From Nostoc sp. CHAB 5836 (GTDB lineage Bacteria; Cyanobacteriota; Cyanobacteriia; Cyanobacteriales; Nostocaceae), in assembly GCF_020829445.1 (NCBI RefSeq), contig NZ_JAIVFV010000059.1:1-38672 (forward strand): a stretch of DNA of 38,672 bases. Reading direction: 5' to 3'. Below the pieces are notes generated by a model. The model was not told the DNA's origin. It searched no databases and worked only from the letters and a program-made list of their open reading frames with translations. Both the position numbers and the translations under genes were made by a program. Below, one piece after another: positions 16,908 through 24,960 of the stretch (position 1 is the stretch's first letter; every line of letters starts with the position of its first letter).

Positions 16908-17195
16908 CTAAAATAAAGATTTTAGGTTACGTTTACCACTGACAACCCTCACAATTTCGATACCATCATCCATAATTTGGTAGAAAATAATATACCCATC
17001 CAATGGAAGTCCTCGTAAACCAGAACGTAAGTCTTCATACTGTCGTCCCATGTTGGGAAAACTAGCAAGTTGTTGACATCTTTGATTAAACGCTTGTAGC
17101 AGACGCTCCCCAGCCTCAATATTTTCTACAGCGAAGTAGTCAGCAATTGTTCTTAAATCAACAGAAGCAGGTAGTGAGATTATATACTGACTCAT
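16908..17195 (-). CDS. RelE/ParE family toxin
   Basis: A 95-aa toxin of the RelE/ParE superfamily. The helical N-terminal half reads DLRTIADYFAVENIEAGERL, and the beta-sheet half has the ParE-like SGLRGLPLDGYIIFYQI, then DDGIEIVRVVSGKRNL. The late Arg (RVVSGKR) is the usual ParE position. Its ATG overlaps the antitoxin stop by 4 bp (ATGA), so translation is coupled. ParE-type toxins poison DNA gyrase and RelE-type toxins cut mRNA on the ribosome; the sequence favours ParE but does not settle it. The pair lies between inverted MITE ends. Confidence 0.88.
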   Translation of the reverse strand: MSQYIISLPASVDLRTIADYFAVENIEAGERLLQAFNQRCQQLASFPNMGRQYEDLRSGLRGLPLDGYIIFYQIMDDGIEIVRVVSGKRNLKSLF

Positions 17196-17458
17196 TTCGG
17201 AGACTCTTTAACCTGCTGTAAATCTGCCAGAAGCTGATTAACAAAAGTCTCACCATCAATTCCTTCTCCCCGTTCAAGTGATGCGATACCTTCATCAATC
17301 TTGGTACGAGTTTCGTCTACCCATATTTGATATGCGCGGTTCTCTTCTTCTAAGAGGTGTAATGCAGTTTCAATCACTTCGCTAACACTGTGGAATCTAC
17401 CTGTTGCGAGCAAAACTTGCACAACTTTCTCTTGTTTTGATGTTAATGTCATGCTCAT
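17192..17458 (-). CDS. ParD/CopG-like antitoxin
   Basis: 89 aa from the ATG at 17458 (reads MSMTLTSKQEKVVQVLLATG). The N-terminal ribbon-helix-helix (LTSKQEKVVQVLLATGRFHS, then VSEVIETALHLLEEE) fits ParD antitoxins, which bind their own promoter as dimers. The C-terminal tail (DETRTKIDEGIASLERGEGI) wraps the toxin in this family and carries the typical GEGIDGE turn. A longer frame up to 17539 is open but begins in MITE-proximal sequence and lacks family similarity. It lies upstream of the toxin with a 4-bp overlap. Autoregulation is expected; no operator was identified. Confidence 0.87.
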   Translation of the reverse strand: MSMTLTSKQEKVVQVLLATGRFHSVSEVIETALHLLEEENRAYQIWVDETRTKIDEGIASLERGEGIDGETFVNQLLADLQQVKESPK

Positions 17459-18046
17459 GTTGATTGCGATCGTTAGTTTTTTCCATGATATAGCAACTAC
17501 TTTTGGACGGTAACTCGCAGAAGGATAGGACGCCATCAAGCTAAGTAGGTCGGCGCAATTAAAGCTAACTGGCTAAGGCTGTCATTTGTCCTTTGTCATT
17601 GGTCATTAGTAAAGATTTTAAGCTTATTTACGTTTCGTAACATACTTTTATTTTTTTGGCGCCAACTTACTTACAGTTATATGAAATTAGTATTATTACA
17701 TTTATCTTAGATAATGTTTGAAAAGTATTTCTGATAAGATATAAGTACAGCTTTGCGTAAAATCGTGGCGAATTGAGGGTTGAAATTTAAACGCATAGGC
17801 GCTTCGCCTTCCCGCAGGGTAGGAACGCAAAAGGAAGCGCAAAGGTTCGCAGAGAATTCGCTACGAATTAATGAAATGTTGTACTAAGCTTCCCAAACCT
17901 AGCCCCCCAACACTAGGAGGGAATGGGGGTTTCAAAGCCTCTCGACCCTTCGCAAAGAGGAATGGAAGCGTGGTTTATAGTATACTTTACGACTTTTCAA
18001 ACAACCTCTAAGATGTAATCCGGTTGATAACTTTGGCAGGAAAATT
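17459..18046. other. Gene-free spacer between antitoxin and WD40 kinase-like gene
   Basis: It contains MITE A copy 3 (17542-17673); short repeats with CGCTTCGCCTTCCCGCAGGG near 17800; and a degraded copy of the CCTAACCCCC/GAGGAATGGAAGCG foldback at about 17886-17975. That copy ends only ~70 bp before the kinase-like gene. No coding frame is supported. Confidence 0.65.
17542..17673 (+). mobile_element. MITE family A, copy 3 (right of the toxin-antitoxin pair)
   Basis: A complete 132-bp element: left end TAAGTAGGTCGGCGC, right end GCGCCAACTTACTTA, which are imperfect inverted termini. The body has GGCTGTCATTTGTC, three heptamers and TTTACGTTTCGTAA. It is the cleanest copy of the family in the window. 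Confidence 0.8.
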
Positions 18047-19837
18047 TTGCTTTTACAAGAACGTTATCGTTTACTCAAGCAGATTGGTAAAGGGGGATTC
18101 TGTAAAACCTTCCTCGCTGTAGATGAAGGTCAGTTTCCGCCAATTCCTTGTGTTGTTCAAGAATTATCGCAGGAATACGAAACATTTAAAAATTTTCAGC
18201 AAAAGGCGCAACAGCTAGAAGAATTAGGAAAGCATCCGCAAATTACCCCTTTTTTAGCTTCTTTTGAGCATAATGGGCATTTTTATTTAGTACAAGAATT
18301 TATTGCAGGCACTAATTTAGCCCAGGTGGTTGAAGAGGAAGGTGCTTTTAATGAAACTCAGATTTGGCAATTGTTAGAAGATTTATTGCCAGTTTTTCAG
18401 TTGATGAGCGATCGCAATATCATCCACCGCGATATTAAACCCCACAATATCATCCGTAGATCCCCAATTACCAAGAAGGGCGATTTAGTTATAGTCGATT
18501 TTTCCACTGCGAAAATCGTCACAGAAATTGATCGGCTAACATCACAAACCAGTATCGGCAGTCCAGAATATGCTGCACCAGAACAAGCGAAAGGAAAAGC
18601 CGTTTTTGCTAGTGATTTATATAGCTTGGGTGTAACTTGTATTTACTTACTTACCCAGATTTCTCCCTTTGATTTATTTGATATTGCTAACGATTGTTGG
18701 GTCTGGCAACAATATCTTACTACTAAGGTAAGCGATGTCTGGCGACAAGACTCAAAGAATCTACGCTTGGCGCAAATCCTCGACAAGCTGCTACAAAATG
18801 CTGTGAACCGCCGCTTTCAATCAGCTGACGAAGTTATGCAAGCAATGGGTATGGAATCTAAAACTCCAAATTTGAAATTACCAAATCCCCCTTGGCGATG
18901 CTTGCATACCCTAACGGGACATTCTGGGAGATTAAGTAGTGTAAATGCCCTTGCCATCAGTCCTGACGGTTACACTTTAGCCAGTGCTAGTGATGATAAA
19001 ATTGTTAAATTGTGGGATTTAAATAGCAAAAAAGTCCTAGCTAACTTATCAGGACATTCTCAAGCAGTAAAATCAGTCACCTTCAGTCCTGATGGTCAAA
19101 TTCTGGCAACTGCTAGCGATGATAAAACTATCAAATTGTGGCAGGTTGAGACATTAAAAGAAATCTGCACCCTCTTGGGACATTCACACGCTGTAAAATC
19201 AGTTGTTTTCAGTCCAGATGGGCAGATGCTCGCTAGTGGTAGCTGGGATAAGACAATTAAACTCTGGGATGCAAATACTGGCACAGAAATTTGCACCATA
19301 ACTGGACACCAATTACAAGTAAATTCAGTAGTATTTAGTCCTCAAGGACAGCTTTTAGCCAGCGCTAGTTATGACAGAACAATTCGCTTGTGGCAGATAC
19401 CTGCATTAGAAAGTTTCCAGAGAAAATTTGAAAACCGCCCATGTCATAGCTTGTTAGGCATCCTTTCGGGTCATGCATGGGCGGTTTTGACAGTCGCTTT
19501 TAGTCCTGATGGTCAAATTTTGGCGACAGGTAGTGATGATAACACTATTAAATTGTGGGAGGTAAACACAGGTCAGCTAATTTGCACACTTGTAGGCCAT
19601 TCTTGGTCTGTGGTGGCTGTGGCTTTTACTGCCGATGGTGAAACACTCCTAAGTGCAAGTTGCGACAAAACAGTTAAACTTTGGAGGGTAAGCACAGCAG
19701 AAGAGATTGTTACTCTCTCTGGTCATATAGACTCAGTATCTGCTGTTGCTGTGAGCAAAGTTACACAATTAATTGCAAGCGGCAGCCGGGACAAGACTAT
19801 CAAACTGTGGCAGCTTGTAGAACAGAACAATAGCTAA
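18047..19837 (+). CDS. Serine/threonine kinase-like protein with seven WD40 repeats; probable pseudokinase or atypical kinase
   Basis: 596 aa from a TTG start, preceded by AGGA at 18038-18041; no ATG or GTG is available in the open frame, which begins at 17981. The N-terminal ~280 residues are a Hanks-type kinase fold: Gly loop IGKGGFCKTF (13-22), HRDIKPHN (127-134) and SPEYAAPEQA. The beta3 Lys expected in CVxK is Gln38 (CVVQEL), the alphaC Glu expected in QEA is Lys53 (QQKAQQL), and DFG is DFS (151-153). Seven WD40 repeats follow, from TLTGHSG to the final IKLWQL, enough for one propeller. Related proteins often carry an N-terminal zinc ribbon, absent here. Activity is doubtful; a scaffold or sensor role is possible. 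Confidence 0.9.
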   Translation: MLLQERYRLLKQIGKGGFCKTFLAVDEGQFPPIPCVVQELSQEYETFKNFQQKAQQLEELGKHPQITPFLASFEHNGHFYLVQEFIAGTNLAQVVEEEGAFNETQIWQLLEDLLPVFQLMSDRNIIHRDIKPHNIIRRSPITKKGDLVIVDFSTAKIVTEIDRLTSQTSIGSPEYAAPEQAKGKAVFASDLYSLGVTCIYLLTQISPFDLFDIANDCWVWQQYLTTKVSDVWRQDSKNLRLAQILDKLLQNAVNRRFQSADEVMQAMGMESKTPNLKLPNPPWRCLHTLTGHSGRLSSVNALAISPDGYTLASASDDKIVKLWDLNSKKVLANLSGHSQAVKSVTFSPDGQILATASDDKTIKLWQVETLKEICTLLGHSHAVKSVVFSPDGQMLASGSWDKTIKLWDANTGTEICTITGHQLQVNSVVFSPQGQLLASASYDRTIRLWQIPALESFQRKFENRPCHSLLGILSGHAWAVLTVAFSPDGQILATGSDDNTIKLWEVNTGQLICTLVGHSWSVVAVAFTADGETLLSASCDKTVKLWRVSTAEEIVTLSGHIDSVSAVAVSKVTQLIASGSRDKTIKLWQLVEQNNS

Positions 19838-19847
19838 TATTGTAATA

Positions 19848-20147
19848 TCAAGCGCTACCTGTGAAGGCAACTTCTGGAAATTTCAACTGAGCTTCTGCCA
19901 TTGGACGGTTTCTGCCTTCCTCTTGCCAGTAGTTAATCACTTCTGTCGCTTTATTAAGCAACTCGACACGATCCAGGTCAGTAATCCAATGTTTGGACTC
20001 TAATTCCTTCTTTAACTCTTCCCAGGCATCATTTCTGGGCCAAAAAAAGTACTTAGTCAAAGGACTGGTGCCTTTGCCTACAATTTGATCGACTGCTAGA
20101 GCAACGTTTTCGTCTAACCACAAAATTTTCAAAATAAACTTGGTCAA
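19848..20147 (-). CDS. ycf65: PSRP-3/Ycf65 family 30S ribosomal protein
   Basis: A 99-aa protein matching the plastid-specific ribosomal protein PSRP-3 (Ycf65), a small-subunit component found only in cyanobacteria and plastids. Diagnostic stretches are [38 protein letters not shown] and the helical [20 protein letters not shown]. It starts with TTG at 20147: an in-frame TGA sits immediately upstream and GGAGG (20153-20157) is spaced 5 nt away, so this is the only sensible start. It is convergent with the WD40 gene, the two stop codons being about 10 bp apart. Confidence 0.9.
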   Translation of the reverse strand: MTKFILKILWLDENVALAVDQIVGKGTSPLTKYFFWPRNDAWEELKKELESKHWITDLDRVELLNKATEVINYWQEEGRNRPMAEAQLKFPEVAFTGSA

Positions 20148-20279
20148 TCACACCTCCGGGAATTTCCGGGCATTACTTAACTAGGATAGCGATCGCTTAT
20201 TTTAACGCAATACTCTATCAAATAACCAAACAGTGATTGAGAATGGTCTACCATAAGGTGTAGTCGGCGCTAACTACAG

Positions 20280-20756
20280 ATGCTTATGACTGCCAAACTG
20301 CCCCAATCTCAAACAACATCTGGTTCTTCTTTGTATGAGCAAGACTTTTACCTGTGGATTCAAACCACCGCAGAACTGCTCAAACAAGGTCGGCTCACAG
20401 AACTAGATTTAGAGAATTTGATTGACGAAATTGAAACAATGGGCAGGAGTGAAAAAAAAGCACTAAGAAGCAATTTGGAAGTGGTGCTGATGCATCTTTT
20501 GAAGTATAAATATCAAGTCGAGAAGCGCTCTGGTAGTTGGCGAGCAACAATTCGGGAACATCGTAAACGCCTCAGACAAGCTCTAGAAGAAAGTCCTAGC
20601 CTCAAACCCTATTTTTATGAAGTTTCCGGACAGTGTTATGATGATGCTAGACTGTTGGCTGCTGATGAAACTGAATTGCATTTGGCTACCTTCCCCGAAC
20701 AATCTCCCTTCACACCAGAGCAAGCCCTCGACCCCGATTTTTTACCTGAGCCATAA
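20280..20756 (+). CDS. DUF29 family protein, first of two
   Basis: 158 aa, full-length for DUF29, a family of helical proteins multiplied in cyanobacteria and of unknown function. Landmarks are LYEQDFYLWIQTTAELLKQG, LDLENLIDEIETMGRSEK, the central LMHLLKYKYQVEKRSGSW and the ending ALDPDFLPEP. Two ATGs are possible (20280 and 20286); the second lines up with the paralogue's start. It is followed at 20960 by a paralogue of clearly similar sequence, with a decayed foldback repeat between them. No catalytic motif is visible; the family is sometimes discussed near toxin-antitoxin or phage genes, but nothing here supports that. Confidence 0.9.
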   Translation: MLMTAKLPQSQTTSGSSLYEQDFYLWIQTTAELLKQGRLTELDLENLIDEIETMGRSEKKALRSNLEVVLMHLLKYKYQVEKRSGSWRATIREHRKRLRQALEESPSLKPYFYEVSGQCYDDARLLAADETELHLATFPEQSPFTPEQALDPDFLPEP

Positions 20757-20771
20757 TCCTGACTTTTCACG

Positions 20772-20860
20772 GCATTTAGAAAACCTCTCTCTAAATCTCT
20801 CTCCTAGAAGGAGAGAGACTTTGAATTTTCCCCCTTAGAGCGTCGGGAAAGGGGTTAGGT
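20772..20860 (-). repeat. Reversed copy of the CCTAACCCC/GGAGAGAG foldback repeat
   Basis: Reading the minus strand it shows ACCTAACCCCTTTCC, then AGTCTCTCTCCTTCTAGGAG. This is the same order of blocks as in the elements at 32774-32925 and 38224-38424. It separates the two DUF29 genes. Confidence 0.6.
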
Positions 20861-20959
20861 TTTTGGTGGACTTTTCCACATAACCTGAATTGTCAGAGCC
20901 ATAATCGCACCCCGATCTAAAAGATTTTACTGTTAATTTTGAATTCGGAGCGAAGCGAC

Positions 20960-21430
20960 GTGACTGCCCAACTGCCCCAATCTCAAATAACATCTAGTTC
21001 AGATTTGTATGAGCAAGACTTTTACCTGTGGATTCAAACCACCGCAGAACTGCTTAAGCAAAAAAATTTCACACAACTGGATTTAGACAACCTGATTGAA
21101 GAAATTGAAACGATGGGCAGAAGTGAAAAGCGGGCATTGGAGAGCAATCTGGAAGTGTTGCTGATGCATCTGCTGAAATATCAAATTCAAACTGAAAGGC
21201 GCTCAAAAAGTTGGCAGTACACAATTTTGGAACATCGTAGGCGAGTCCAAAAGGCACTTCAGGAAAGTCCGAGTTTGAAACCTTACTTTGATCAGGTTTT
21301 TGACGAAAGCTATCAAACCGCTAGACGCCTGGCTGTCATTGAAACTGGATTAGACATCGCTATCTTCCCAGAAAAATCTCTCTTCACACTAGAGCAAGCC
21401 ATCGACCCCGATTTTTTACCTGAGTCATGA
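20960..21430 (+). CDS. DUF29 family protein, second of two (GTG start)
   Basis: 157 aa from GTG at 20960. The choice of start rests on the paralogue: V/M-TA-x-LPQSQ-T lines up exactly, and GGAG stands upstream at 20945-20949. A TTG at 20939 would add seven residues with no counterpart. The sequence repeats the first DUF29 protein over its whole length (YEQDFYLWIQTTAELLKQ, IEETETMGRSEK-like block, DPDFLPES), with roughly 60-65% identity by eye. The C-terminus is conserved, the middle has drifted. Function is unknown. Confidence 0.87.
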   Translation: MTAQLPQSQITSSSDLYEQDFYLWIQTTAELLKQKNFTQLDLDNLIEEIETMGRSEKRALESNLEVLLMHLLKYQIQTERRSKSWQYTILEHRRRVQKALQESPSLKPYFDQVFDESYQTARRLAVIETGLDIAIFPEKSLFTLEQAIDPDFLPES

Positions 21431-21469
21431 GCGCATTATGATGGTTAAAACTCTTTTGCTTCCTACCCC

Positions 21470-22273
21470 ATGACTCAACCAACTTCTGTAAAAGCGATCG
21501 TTGTTTTCGATATTGATGGTGTTGTGCGCGATGTTAGCGGTTCCTATCGCCGAGCGATCGCAGATACCGTAGAATATTTTACTACCCAAGCATATCGTCC
21601 AACCCCACAAGATATTGACCAGTTGAAGTCTGAAGGTGTGTGGAATAACGATTGGGAAGCATCCCAAGAATTAATTTATCGCTACTTTGAAACCCAAAAA
21701 CAGAGCCGCGAACAACTGCAACTAGATTACAGTGCGATCGTTGCTTTTTTTCAATCCCGCTACCGAGGTACAGACCCAAATAATTTTACTGGGTATATCT
21801 GTAATGAACCTTTATTATTACAACCTAGCTATTTAGAACAACTTACCCAAGCGGGGATTGCTTGGGGATTTTTTAGTGGTGCAACTCGTGCTTCCGCCAA
21901 CTATGTATTGGAAAAACGCTTGGGCTTGGAATCTCCAGTTTTGATTGCGATGGAAGATGCGCCAGGTAAGCCTGACCCAACTGGACTTTTTGCCACAGTT
22001 CGTGAATTAGATAATGGAATTGAGCAAAAATTAGCGATCGTGTATGTGGGAGATACGGTAGCAGATATGTATACCGTCGAGAAAGCACGGAATCTAGATT
22101 CTTCTCGCATTTGGATTGGTGTAGGCGTTTTACCGCCCCACGTCCAGGAAACAGCAGCCCGTAGTCATGCTTATGGTCAGACACTGCTAGCAGCAGGAGC
22201 AGTGGTAGTTTTAAGTAATGTGCAGGAATTGACTCCAAAGCAGATTCAAGAATTGGTGAGTTCATCTGCCTAA
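21470..22273 (+). CDS. HAD superfamily IA hydrolase (TIGR01548-like)
   Basis: A 267-aa haloacid-dehalogenase-type phosphatase. Motif I is VVFDIDGVVRDVSGSYRRAI (nucleophile Asp and the Asp two residues later), motif II is FFSGATRAS, the Lys of motif III is in DAPGKPDPTG, and motif IV is YVGDTVADM. The cap inserts after motif I (TVEYFTTQAYRPTPQDIDQL). The pattern matches the cyanobacterial subfamily IA group TIGR01548, often annotated near histidine-biosynthesis-like hydrolases; the true substrate is unknown. It begins 39 bp after the second DUF29 gene. Confidence 0.88.
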   Translation: MTQPTSVKAIVVFDIDGVVRDVSGSYRRAIADTVEYFTTQAYRPTPQDIDQLKSEGVWNNDWEASQELIYRYFETQKQSREQLQLDYSAIVAFFQSRYRGTDPNNFTGYICNEPLLLQPSYLEQLTQAGIAWGFFSGATRASANYVLEKRLGLESPVLIAMEDAPGKPDPTGLFATVRELDNGIEQKLAIVYVGDTVADMYTVEKARNLDSSRIWIGVGVLPPHVQETAARSHAYGQTLLAAGAVVVLSNVQELTPKQIQELVSSSA

Positions 22274-22457
22274 TCTGTGGTCTAAGATTAATCAAGCTAG
22301 GGGTGCATGAATAACTTGCTGATAACAATCTTGCTTTAATCATTGGGAGATTAATAAAAAAGACTAGCTCTAGTTCAGCGTGAAGAGTGGGATGGGATAG
22401 GCTTGGCGCTATGTCTACAACGGGCGTAGCTGCGGCACAATGTTGGACTTTATTTAT

Positions 22458-23558
22458 TTAGACTGATAAAAATTCCTCATGCCACTGTCTAGCAACTTTA
22501 TCCCAACCAAAGGAATCTTTTAGAGATAATGCTTCCTTTCTCAGACTTTCTTGTTTCTCTGGATTTTTCAACAAGTCAATTACAGCTTCAATAAAAGCAT
22601 TGTTTGTCTGTTCATCTCCAGCAGGCCCTTTAATTCTGATACCAGATTTAACAGTCTCATCTAAGCCGGCGTAAGTTGTTACTACAGGGACACAACCAGC
22701 CGCTTGAGCTTTCCAAGCACTAATACAGAAAATCTCAACAGGAGTATTACAAGGATAAACCCAGATTCCAGATTTAAATAATTCTTCAACTAACTGCTTG
22801 TGCCCAATTCTGCCATGTTCATAGACGTTTTTTTGATCAAAAAGTTGCAAAATGTACTTCTTTTTATCTGGTAATTGTGGAAATCTAGTAATGTAAGGTG
22901 AATTAATCAGCGCATCAATTCCTTGCCAACCATAGAAAATATGCAATTCAACATCAGGTACTTCTTGGATAATCTTGTTCCATTGAGTAAGTAAATGTTC
23001 AATACCTCTTGTATAGTCACTAATTGAAATCAGTCTTTTGGGATTTCTAGAAATTCCTGTTAAATTAAAATTTTCTAGATTAATACCATTAGTTGTCAGA
23101 AAGATTTTTTGTTCAGGAATCCAGTTTGGTAGTGTACCTTTATGGAAATTTGACAGCATAAACAGCTTGTCAAAACTTGCTAAAAACTCTGGTTGCTGAG
23201 AATCTTCTATTGGAGGAAATAACTTAGGGTTGTCGTGCATCCAAATAGCAGTTTTTTTGGACTGTACTTTCATCATCATCGGTTGCGTCCAAGCGCGATG
23301 AAAGATTAAGGCATTGAAGCTGTCTTGAGAATTAAATTTATCAATAGACTGATAAACTACACCATTATATTCCCCCTCCATGTCACCGCATCTATTAAAC
23401 ACTGTGACTTGATAACCCAATTTCACTAGTTCTTGACTTAAGTAAATGACAGCCTCTTCGCTGCCTCCAATACCATTTTTCACAGAAGGAGGTGCCCAAT
23501 CTTCCACATGAAAGGGAAAATTTGAATAAAATACAATTGAGTTATTGTCCCAGTCCAT
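22458..23558 (-). CDS. Glycosyltransferase family 4-like protein
   Basis: 366 aa, a GT-B glycosyltransferase. The N-terminal domain has the acceptor-side GGSEEAVIYLSQELVKLGYQ and AIWMHDNP. The C-terminal nucleotide-sugar domain has NPKRLISISDYTRG, then the hallmark EXF-type region VYPCNTPVEIFCISAWKAQA with AAGCVPVVTTYAGLDETV. It is the downstream partner of the glycosyltransferase at 23601-24872, 42 bp apart on the same strand, which suggests joint work on a polysaccharide or glycolipid. The exact sugar and acceptor are not readable. Confidence 0.87.
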   Translation of the reverse strand: MDWDNNSIVFYSNFPFHVEDWAPPSVKNGIGGSEEAVIYLSQELVKLGYQVTVFNRCGDMEGEYNGVVYQSIDKFNSQDSFNALIFHRAWTQPMMMKVQSKKTAIWMHDNPKLFPPIEDSQQPEFLASFDKLFMLSNFHKGTLPNWIPEQKIFLTTNGINLENFNLTGISRNPKRLISISDYTRGIEHLLTQWNKIIQEVPDVELHIFYGWQGIDALINSPYITRFPQLPDKKKYILQLFDQKNVYEHGRIGHKQLVEELFKSGIWVYPCNTPVEIFCISAWKAQAAGCVPVVTTYAGLDETVKSGIRIKGPAGDEQTNNAFIEAVIDLLKNPEKQESLRKEALSLKDSFGWDKVARQWHEEFLSV

Positions 23559-23600
23559 ATTATTTTATTTGTTCAGTATTAATACTGTTGATTACTTTGT

Positions 23601-24872
23601 TTAAGCCAAAACAGGCTTTCCTGTAGCAACAACCTGTTCCACAATATCAATGGCTCGACTTACACCCCCTGCTTTCTGAATTGCCTCTTTTAATCTAACT
23701 GCATTCTGTTTATAAGAATCTTCCGTTAACACCTTTTGGATAGCAGTTCGCAGCTTCGGAACATTCACACGACTCAGGGGTATAGCCTCACCAGCACCAG
23801 CCCAAGCTAGACGCGCTGCTACGCCTGGCTGGTCATTAGCAATTGGTATTGCTACTATTGGTATCCCATTATTTAGGGACTCTAAAGTAGTATTCATACC
23901 TGCGTGGGTAATGGTGAGAGACGCTTTTTGCAGCAATTCCAATTGGGGTGCATAACCAACAACCAGGGGATTTCCCGGCAAACTTCCCAAAGCCTCTGGA
24001 CTTGTAGAACCACCTAACGAAATCACTAGTTGGGCATCTAAATCGTTACAAGCTTCAGCAATAGATTTGAAAATTCCCAATAGGCGATTTTGTAAAGTCC
24101 CCATTGAGGCGTAAATCAATGGTTGTTCGGTCAATTTTTCATAAGGAAAATCAGGAAGTTCCCGACCAATTGGACTATGATAAGGGCCTGTAAAATGGAA
24201 GCACTGGGGCAAATTTTCTCTTGGAAATTCCAATTGTGAAGGCTGTTGGCTGATCTGAGCTAGTTGGGAATAACGATCATTAGAGCTAAACTGTGGGGGC
24301 AATTTCCACTCTTGGCGATACTGATTGATTACCCCTGTAATGGGTTTTACGGTGCGACTCAGCAATGCATAGCCGGCTCGGTTACGTAATCGCGCCCACC
24401 AGGATGGATTGTAGCCCCAGGTTTTAAAATAAGGTGGGACGCTCGGTTCTCGATTCAGTACCACAGCACTACAAACTGTAATAAAAGGAATGCCCAGAAA
24501 TTCTGCAACAGAACCTCCCTCTGGTGAAACTTGATCTACCAACAGTACCTCCACGCCTGCTTCTTTCAGTGCTGATGGTGCATCTCTGAGGAGAACCGCT
24601 GCCTGATCTTTGAGCAGGTTGACGGTATATTGAAGTGCAGTGATTCCACTCAGTTTACCTAACTGAGTTAAGGATTCAGCCATCGCTCCAGTGGGAAATT
24701 CAGATTCACCAGTTACCCGGAATTCTAACTCTGCCGCCAGTGTGTTGGATTTAGCATCAAGTATACCGAATAAGGTGACGCGATGACCCCGCTTTTGCAG
24801 TTCTTTACCCAAGGGGAGCATAGTGTTCAGATGACCAGTTGTTGCTGGACAAATCAGCCCATAATGAGTCAT
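23601..24872 (-). CDS. UDP-glycosyltransferase of the MGT/CrtX type (GT1)
   Basis: 423 aa, GT-B fold. The N-terminal HFGLICPATTGH-like block reads THYGLICPATTGHLNTMLPL. The C-terminal donor site has YASMGTLQNR, VVGYAPQLELLQKASLTITH, GMNTTLESLNNGIPIVAIPI and ANDQPGVAARL, which is the plant/bacterial UGT signature. Closest recognised relatives are zeaxanthin glucosyltransferase (CrtX) and macrolide glycosyltransferases. In cyanobacteria a role in carotenoid glycoside or other lipid glycosylation is plausible but not shown. The upstream neighbour on the minus strand is an exported TPR gene 88 bp away. Confidence 0.88.
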   Translation of the reverse strand: MTHYGLICPATTGHLNTMLPLGKELQKRGHRVTLFGILDAKSNTLAAELEFRVTGESEFPTGAMAESLTQLGKLSGITALQYTVNLLKDQAAVLLRDAPSALKEAGVEVLLVDQVSPEGGSVAEFLGIPFITVCSAVVLNREPSVPPYFKTWGYNPSWWARLRNRAGYALLSRTVKPITGVINQYRQEWKLPPQFSSNDRYSQLAQISQQPSQLEFPRENLPQCFHFTGPYHSPIGRELPDFPYEKLTEQPLIYASMGTLQNRLLGIFKSIAEACNDLDAQLVISLGGSTSPEALGSLPGNPLVVGYAPQLELLQKASLTITHAGMNTTLESLNNGIPIVAIPIANDQPGVAARLAWAGAGEAIPLSRVNVPKLRTAIQKVLTEDSYKQNAVRLKEAIQKAGGVSRAIDIVEQVVATGKPVLA

Positions 24873-24960
24873 AGTTCCTGCTTGTGGTTAACTACAATGA
24901 TGTATACCAGAAAACAGGTAGATAGGCAAAGAAAAGAAATCTTTGTTGAGTTAGAAGCGC

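Noticed and set aside
17459..17539. N-terminal extension of the antitoxin
   Set aside because: Not similar to ParD proteins and close to the MITE tip; the ATG at 17458 gives the standard ribbon-helix-helix start.
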